A stretch of DNA of 64,000 bases from JANQOH01 sp965200095 (GTDB lineage Bacteria > Pseudomonadota > Alphaproteobacteria > UBA7887). The stretch lies in assembly GCA_965200095.1 (NCBI GenBank), contig OZ241350.1, positions 496,001 through 560,000 of the forward strand, read 5' to 3'. A model generated the notes under the pieces. It did not search any database. It saw only the letters and a program-made list of their open reading frames with translations, and was not told the DNA's origin. This document shows, in pieces, positions 59,671-64,000 of this stretch (the stretch's first letter is position 1; the number at the start of each line of letters is the position of its first letter). Position numbers and translations under genes: made by a program.

Positions 59671-60495
59671 GTGACGGACATGAAGATCGGCCTGCTCGGC
59701 GCCGGCGGACGGATGGGGACGACCCTCGTCCGCCGCATCGCGGCGACCCCCGGCGCGGCGCTCGCGGCGGCGGCGGAAGCCGCGGGCCACCCTGCGGTGG
59801 GGCGCGCCGTCGGCGACTCCGGGATCGTTATCGGAACCGACCCCCGCGCCGTGTTCGACGCTTGCGATGTCGCAATCGAATTTTCTCTGCCGGAAGCGAC
59901 GGCGGCTCATGCGGCGCTCGCCGCCGCTGCGGGAACCGCGCACGTCGTCGGCACCACAGGGCTGGATGCGGCGCAGACGGCGGCGGTGCGCGAGGCGGCG
60001 CAGCGCGCGCCTATCGTTTGGGCGCCCAATATGAGCGTCGGCGTGAACCTGCTGTTCGCGCTGGTGGAGCGGGCGGCGCGCGTGCTCGGCCCCGAATACG
60101 ACATTGAGATCGTCGAAATGCACCATCGCCACAAGGTCGACGCGCCGTCGGGGACGGCGCTCGGCCTGGGGCGCGCCGCGGCGCAAGGACGCGGCGTCGA
60201 CCACGATTCGGTCGCGGCGCGCGGGCGCGACGGCCATACCGGCCCGCGCCGCGCCGGCGACATCGGCTATGCGGTGCTGCGCGGCGGCGGCGCGCCCGGC
60301 GACCACACGGCGATTTTCGCCGCCGAGGGCGAGCGCGTGGAGCTCGGCCACCGCGCCGCCTCGCGCGATGTCTTCGCCGACGGCGCCGTCCGCGCTGCCC
60401 TGTGGACCCGCGGCCGCCCGCCGGGCCTCTACGACATGCGCGACGTGCTGGGGCTCGAACGCAACCCGTCGAGCGCCTCGCGCAGCGTCCGGTAG
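59671..60495 (+). CDS. dapB: 4-hydroxy-tetrahydrodipicolinate reductase
   Basis: A 274-aa enzyme from GTG 59671 (GGAGCGAGAACC in front). NAD(P) loop GLLGAGGRMGTTL, then FSLPEATAAHAAL, GTTGLD and APNMSVGVNLLF. The substrate site EMHHRHKVDAPSGTAL holds the catalytic His and Lys. It makes tetrahydrodipicolinate for lysine and peptidoglycan synthesis. The 3' end overlaps the convergent DUF2244 gene by 67 bases, so the last residues come from a shared stretch. Confidence 0.94.
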   Translation: MTDMKIGLLGAGGRMGTTLVRRIAATPGAALAAAAEAAGHPAVGRAVGDSGIVIGTDPRAVFDACDVAIEFSLPEATAAHAALAAAAGTAHVVGTTGLDAAQTAAVREAAQRAPIVWAPNMSVGVNLLFALVERAARVLGPEYDIEIVEMHHRHKVDAPSGTALGLGRAAAQGRGVDHDSVAARGRDGHTGPRRAGDIGYAVLRGGGAPGDHTAIFAAEGERVELGHRAASRDVFADGAVRAALWTRGRPPGLYDMRDVLGLERNPSSASRSVR

Positions 60496-60917
60496 AGCTC
60501 GCGGCGCTCGTCCGGCGTCAGGAAAGCGCCGACGGACACCCGCGTCCCGCGGCTCGACAGGGTGACGCGGCAATGATGCTCGTCCGGGGCTTCCAGCGCC
60601 ACCCGGAGCCAGAACGGCTGAAACGACCAGCACTCGGTCCGCCCGGTCGGCCCGATGCGTTCGACATCGCAGCGCTCCGGCGACAGTCGCAGGCGCTCCA
60701 CCGCCCGTCCGCCGCGCTCGTTGAGACGGAAGGCGAGCCAGATCAGCGCCACGTCGACCCCGAAGAACCCGAGCACAGGCCAGGCCCCGGCGAGCGCGAA
60801 GGCCAGCCCGGCGCCGAAACTCGCCAGCGCCACGCTGCCCATCAGCGCCAGAAATCCGGCCCGCCCGAGCGACCGGTGCGGGCGCAATTCCGCGTCGATC
60901 AGGAGCGGCCCGCGCAT
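60429..60917 (-). CDS. DUF2244 membrane protein
   Basis: A 162-aa protein from ATG 60917. Two membrane helices in the N-terminal third (GFLALMGSVALASFGAGLAF, WPVLGFFGVDVALIWLAF) separated by a short turn, then a soluble beta part (RTECWSFQPFWLRVAL, VTLSSRGTRVSVGAFLTPDER). This is the DUF2244 layout of alphaproteobacteria. It overlaps the end of dapB (67 bases) on the other strand and the preceding DUF7002-like gene by 19 bases on its own strand. Confidence 0.85.
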   Translation of the reverse strand: MRGPLLIDAELRPHRSLGRAGFLALMGSVALASFGAGLAFALAGAWPVLGFFGVDVALIWLAFRLNERGGRAVERLRLSPERCDVERIGPTGRTECWSFQPFWLRVALEAPDEHHCRVTLSSRGTRVSVGAFLTPDERRELYRTLREALDGLRSSPSTSRMS

Positions 60918-61786
60918 GGCGAAACGCCGCCCGACGGGCGGCGCCAGATCGATTTCGGCGGCGCGCCGGCTTGCCGTTCCTCGACCAGGAGGACATGGTC
61001 GCGGATATCGGGTAGCCCGCCCTCGACCGCGAGTTCGGCGATAGCGTCGCGCGGATTTCTTTTTTTCAGGCGGTTGCGGAACGGATACCGGTCAAGGGGA
61101 AGAAAGGTATTGCGGCCGCGAGGCGCCGGATTGAACAACGTCGAACCGCTGTGGATGGGGGACAGGGTCACACGATCCGAATGAGTCGCGATCAGGCTTT
61201 CGGTATCGACAATCAGAACGACCTGTGGAGCGTCGCGACAGGCTTTCAGCATTCTCTCGAGGCGTTCCCGAGTGACCCAGAAAAACACCCTGGAATTCAG
61301 TGTCCTATACCAATCGCGCGGTTTCAAACCGTCGCGCAGGCACTTGCAAAGAGCTTTGTCGCTCATCGGTTTCCGGTCGCGCACGACTGCGCGGCCAAGC
61401 CCCGGACGGCGTATCGGAACCGATGTCGGACGATGGCGTGTCTCCAATGCGACTCGCCGTTCTTCCGAGACGCCGAAAATATCGAGCAAGGCCGAGGGGC
61501 TGAGCAGACCGTGGCGTTCGATCGAGGGCCAGCTCCCCGCAGCCGCCATGTGAAACAATCGCGGATAGCGCTCCGCCAATTCTCCCGGGTCGACGCCGCT
61601 ATCCGCTTCTTGAGACCGATAAGGGATCATCGGAACGTGCGCGCCTTCGTACTCGACGACGTAATCGGCAAGGATATCGAGCTCCAGCCCTTCGGGACTG
61701 CCGTAAGCCGCCCCCATGAGCTCGGAGATCCGATCGAGGGCGGTTTCGTAATCCTTTACGCTTCGAATGGGTTTTATCTCAGCCAT
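60899..61786 (-). CDS. Fusion of a HigA-type antitoxin N-terminus with a DUF7002-like domain
   Basis: A 295-aa protein from ATG 61786, which overlaps the stop of the toxin gene by 8 bases. Residues 1-53 (MAEIKPIRSVKDYETAL, GSPEGLELDILADYVVEYE, HVPMIP) are the N-terminal half of a HigA antitoxin of the COG5499 type. The DNA-binding XRE half that should follow is absent. Instead comes a DUF7002-like region: ELAERYPRLFHMAAAGSW, RHGLLSPSALLDIFG, DWYRTLNSRVFFWV, LNSR and then TFLPLDRYPF. The frame is continuous, and no ribosome site is seen before the second part. Fusion by deletion is the simple origin; whether it works is unknown. The DUF7002 name is from memory. Confidence 0.6.
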   Translation of the reverse strand: MAEIKPIRSVKDYETALDRISELMGAAYGSPEGLELDILADYVVEYEGAHVPMIPYRSQEADSGVDPGELAERYPRLFHMAAAGSWPSIERHGLLSPSALLDIFGVSEERRVALETRHRPTSVPIRRPGLGRAVVRDRKPMSDKALCKCLRDGLKPRDWYRTLNSRVFFWVTRERLERMLKACRDAPQVVLIVDTESLIATHSDRVTLSPIHSGSTLFNPAPRGRNTFLPLDRYPFRNRLKKRNPRDAIAELAVEGGLPDIRDHVLLVEERQAGAPPKSIWRRPSGGVSPCAGRS

Positions 61787-62080
61787 GCCGCACCGTCTTC
61801 GCATCCACCGCATCGTACTCAGCATGAGTTCCCAGGAAACACACGTTAACCACACCAATCGTATAATTGATCTCCGCCGCAAACGGTAGGTATTCCCCTT
61901 TATATTGAAAACCACTCCGTTGTTTCCTGTAATGCTCGCGCTCCCATACTGTTGCTTCAACTCGGCCGGGTTTTTCCACCCCGCTTTCTTGACCCGTTCG
62001 CGCCACGTGACCAGCGGGCCCTCGGCGTCCGCATGACGACGACAGAAATTACTCAGAATTTTTCTTTCGATAATACGCAT
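61779..62080 (-). pseudogene. HigB-type mRNA-interferase toxin gene, frameshifted
   Basis: ATG 62080 opens MRIIERKILSNFCRRH, then PLVTWRERVKKAGWKNPAEL, VVFNIKGNTYRL, the HigB_toxin family pattern. Just after YRL (about 61893) the frame shifts by one base and the rest of the family continues in another frame: AAEINYTIGVVNVCFLGTHA, then EYDAVDA and a stop at 61779. The intact product would be about 100 aa. A one-base change from GTNG-like context makes it a pseudogene unless the ribosome slips there. Its end overlaps the fused antitoxin gene. Confidence 0.8.
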
Positions 62081-62554
62081 ATCGCTCCTCTTGCCTCTTC
62101 TTTACAATTGTGGACATGTTTCCGCCATTCTTCAAATGCGTCTTTTCCGAAGCATTCAACCCCGTCGCCACGACGATGAATAGCACGACACCCGGCCGTA
62201 CGCAACGTGCGCCTGCGTCGATCGGTCCGGGATCCCGCTCCCGGCCGGCGGTTGGGGCGCTCCGCGGGCGATGGCGTCTCGCCCGAATTCTCCGTTATAC
62301 GCTGCAGGAACGGGTAGCGTGCGACCCGACACAGTGAAGCCGAAAGAGGCCACGTCGGCGCGCCAATTCCGACCGGATCCTCATCATCCACGTCCGCTCA
62401 GGCGGGAAAAGATCCAATATGGCGCGGCGCATGGACGCGGTGTTTCCCGACGCTTCTTTCGGTGGGGTATCGTTCGGGGATGCTCCACCGGCCCTCGAGC
62501 GCCGCGTCGCGCCCGAATTCGTCCACACCGGGCGGGCGACGGATCCGCACGGAT
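62081..62554. other. Non-coding stretch between the HigB relic and the methyltransferase
   Basis: These 474 bases show no gene with a credible start and codon bias; open frames on both strands are short and low in similarity. A locally AT-rich piece just upstream of the HigB start (62081-62115) probably holds its promoter. Confidence 0.45.
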
Positions 62555-63268
62555 TCATCTCTCGCAACTGCTTCCGTTGCGACAGACGATCCAGAAGCAA
62601 TGTCGCTTCCTGGCATGGTGGGCGGTCTTCCATTTCGTCGAGACCATCGGCCCGGTTCGAATTTTGACGATCAGATCGCAAACGGTGAAACCGGCCTCCC
62701 CGGCCATTCGCATGAAATCGCAATGCGCCCATTTCGACCGGTGGCAATTCACCATGTCGGTTATTTTCGCCAACAGAAGGCCGCGAGGCTTCAACACCCT
62801 TTTCGCCTGTTTCAGGAAAGGCGGATACAGATAGCTCAGGCTCCATCCCTGGTTCTTGCCGCATTCGACGGTGGCCCCGAAATCCTCTTCGAACCTCTTC
62901 CTGCTTTTGTCGCGCCCCTGCGGCCCCACATGGGGCGGGTCGTAGACGACGGTCCCGAATGTGGACGCAGGGACTCCCGTCATTTCCCGGTTGTCGCCGA
63001 CGATCATCGGTTTGTACTTCGGGTTTATATCCATCGACACGATGCGGCGGCTCGAATTTTTCCAGAACCGCCCCGTGTTGTACGTGGAGTCGAGAATGGG
63101 TTCCGGCGGGATCGACGCATAAAACAGCAGCATCCGTTCGAGAAGCGCCCCGTCGCTTTTCTCCCAAACGCTGCTGATGGGGTTGTATTGTGCGCCGGTC
63201 GCCGGGCGCTGTTGTGGGCTTTCCTTGCGACCGTCTTCGAGAAGATCGTAATGAGACAAGTCGGTCAT
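62555..63268 (-). CDS. Solitary DNA methyltransferase-like protein (DPPH motif)
   Basis: A 237-aa protein from ATG 63268 with ACGGAGTC in front. It has ILDSTYNTGRFWK in the place of the SAM-binding DxxxGxG region, a conserved DINPKYKP acidic strand end, and VVYDPPHVGP as the catalytic (D/N)PP(Y/F/H) motif. LKPRGLLLAKITDM, then FRxxGF-like MAGEAGFTVCDLIVK, end the fold. This suggests an N4/N6-adenine or cytosine DNA methyltransferase of the phage/ICE type. No restriction endonuclease lies beside it, so it appears solitary, and the target is not known. Confidence 0.72.
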   Translation of the reverse strand: MTDLSHYDLLEDGRKESPQQRPATGAQYNPISSVWEKSDGALLERMLLFYASIPPEPILDSTYNTGRFWKNSSRRIVSMDINPKYKPMIVGDNREMTGVPASTFGTVVYDPPHVGPQGRDKSRKRFEEDFGATVECGKNQGWSLSYLYPPFLKQAKRVLKPRGLLLAKITDMVNCHRSKWAHCDFMRMAGEAGFTVCDLIVKIRTGPMVSTKWKTAHHARKRHCFWIVCRNGSSCER

Positions 63269-63569
63269 GCCGTCGACTCCGTGCAGCGCTCCCGATGGAG
63301 CGCGCCGACCCGCCATTTTGCAGCCCGACATCGCCGGACCGCGCGCCATGCCTTTGCGAGCCGTGAAGCGATTCCGGCGTTACAGCCGTCGATACGGCAT
63401 TGGCTTTCGGTTCGGCACGGAAACCGTGTCGGTCGACCCATAGTCCGGCCGGCTCGGGGATCGAACCGCTTTTCCGCGGCGCCGCCGTCGGGCGTCGGAT
63501 AGCATGGCGGCGGGTCACGGGCAACGCTGGCCGTCGCCGCAATCGGCGCGCGATCCGGTTCGGACACAT

Positions 63570-63660
63570 ATGAGACGCGGCGGGTTCGGGCGGTCGGTAT
63601 CCGGGCTTCTCCATGGCCGGAAGCCTGCTTGCGGCCATGGCGGACCGCCCGGCGTCTCAT
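63570..63660. repeat. Nested inverted repeat upstream of the aminotransferase gene
   Basis: Three nested arm pairs line up around one centre: ATGAGACGC / GCGTCTCAT (63570-63578 / 63652-63660), GGGCGGTC / GACCGCCC (63588-63595 / 63643-63650), and CCATGGCCG / CGGCCATGG (63611-63619 / 63632-63640). The result is a long hairpin ending about 92 bases before the aminotransferase start. It may be a dispersed repeat or a structured leader. Confidence 0.6.
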
Positions 63661-63752
63661 GGGTGTTGAACGAGGACAGATATTCGGTTCAGTATGTTAC
63701 GGGATTGGAGTCGCGGGCCCTGTCCGCGAATTCACGGCGCGAGGGCAGCGCG

Positions 63753-64000
63753 ATGGCGGCGCGGCGCGGAAGGCAGTTCCTCCACACTCCCGGACCGACG
63801 GCGATGCCGGATCGGATCCTGCAAGCGATGGCGCGCCCTGCGCTCGATCACCGCGGGCCGGAGTTCCTGCGTATCGCCGAGCGCTGTTTCGCGGGGCTGA
63901 AGGGGGTTTTCCGCACCGGGCGCCCGGTGTCGATCTATCCCGCCGCCGGGCACGGCGCGTGGGAAGCGGCGCTGGCCAATGTATGCGCGCCCGGCGACCG
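63753..64000 (+). CDS. Serine/alanine-glyoxylate aminotransferase (class V), N-terminal part only
   Basis: The gene starts at ATG 63753 with GAGGGCAGCGCG in front and runs off the right edge after 82 codons. Signature opening: GRQFLHTPGPTAMPDRILQA, then DHRGPEFLRIAERCFAGLKG and YPAAGHGAWEAALANVCAPGD. This fits PLP-dependent serine-glyoxylate or alanine-glyoxylate aminotransferases. The family's usual S in PSSGTGAWE is A, and GTG is GHG. The PLP lysine is beyond the window. Confidence 0.87.
   Translation, partial: MAARRGRQFLHTPGPTAMPDRILQAMARPALDHRGPEFLRIAERCFAGLKGVFRTGRPVSIYPAAGHGAWEAALANVCAPGD

Noticed and set aside
55440..59738. 1432-aa open frame on the minus strand
   Set aside because: A GC-driven shadow of the YhaN-like gene; the composition is low-information, and the plus frame has Walker motifs.
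62053..62391. 112-aa minus-strand frame between the HigB relic and the methyltransferase
   Set aside because: Overlaps the toxin start, has no ribosome site and no family resemblance.
63440..63475. tRNA-like T-arm (ggttcgatcccc on the minus strand)
   Set aside because: Stem bases do not pair, and no acceptor, D or anticodon arms fit.

Overview
The window reads as chromosomal DNA of a free-living or host-associated alphaproteobacterium, most likely near the Rhodospirillales. The evidence is very GC-rich coding sequence with strong third-position bias and many GTGA, ATGA and TGATG gene junctions. Family markers agree: a 42-aa aa3-type cytochrome oxidase subunit IV, a DUF2244 protein, a TRAP solute receptor, a SoxYZ-like carrier, and many acyl-CoA, hydroxyacid and lactate enzymes. 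No rRNA, tRNA or CRISPR array was seen. The taxonomic call is inference from gene content only.

Layout. 1-12.2 kb: an AlbA_2/HATPase regulator cut by the left edge, a flavin monooxygenase-like acyl-CoA dehydrogenase with a VOC protein, then a complete RiPP export locus. That locus holds an NHLP-leader precursor, an HlyD adaptor, a C39 peptidase-ABC transporter and a second NHLM ABC protein. An enoyl-CoA hydratase and a cupin follow on the other strand. 12.2-20.2 kb: accessory DNA with repeat cluster A, an outer-membrane barrel protein, a three-gene set of unknown proteins, a Sel1-repeat protein, and a partial second copy of the barrel/unknown-gene cassette joined to a broken hemC fragment. 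20.2-25.1 kb: core genes (HD protein, peptidoglycan-binding protein, SDR, RraA-like, cytochrome oxidase subunit IV, guaA).

25.2-32.1 kb is a defence-type island. It runs from repeat cluster B through a broken RelE/HigB toxin, an intact XRE antitoxin, a protein sharing an unnamed ~80-aa domain with the following McrB, a HEPN protein, and McrB and McrC. The genes are tightly coupled up to the HEPN gene, and McrBC then has its own promoter.

32.1-60.9 kb is mostly metabolic and housekeeping: Leu/Phe/Val dehydrogenase, hydrolase, NIPSNAP, DUF169, repeat cluster C, an isolated TRAP receptor, a GhrA-type reductase, two membrane proteins, lutABC for lactate oxidation, SPFH/NfeD, TetR, a Gfo/Idh oxidoreductase, a SoxYZ-like carrier, rnhB, a three-gene heavy-metal RND pump, a malate/lactate dehydrogenase, a YhaO/YhaN (Mre11/Rad50-like) pair and dapB. 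60.9-63.3 kb is a second small accessory patch: a frameshifted HigB toxin gene, a gene fusing a HigA N-terminus to a DUF7002-like domain, and a solitary DNA methyltransferase. The window ends inside a class V serine/alanine-glyoxylate aminotransferase.

The most interesting items are the RiPP locus with no recognisable modifying enzyme, the McrBC island with its shared unnamed domain, the HigA-N::DUF7002 fusion, and the DUF4258 plus 527-aa unknown pair with a possible operator and a partly duplicated cassette.
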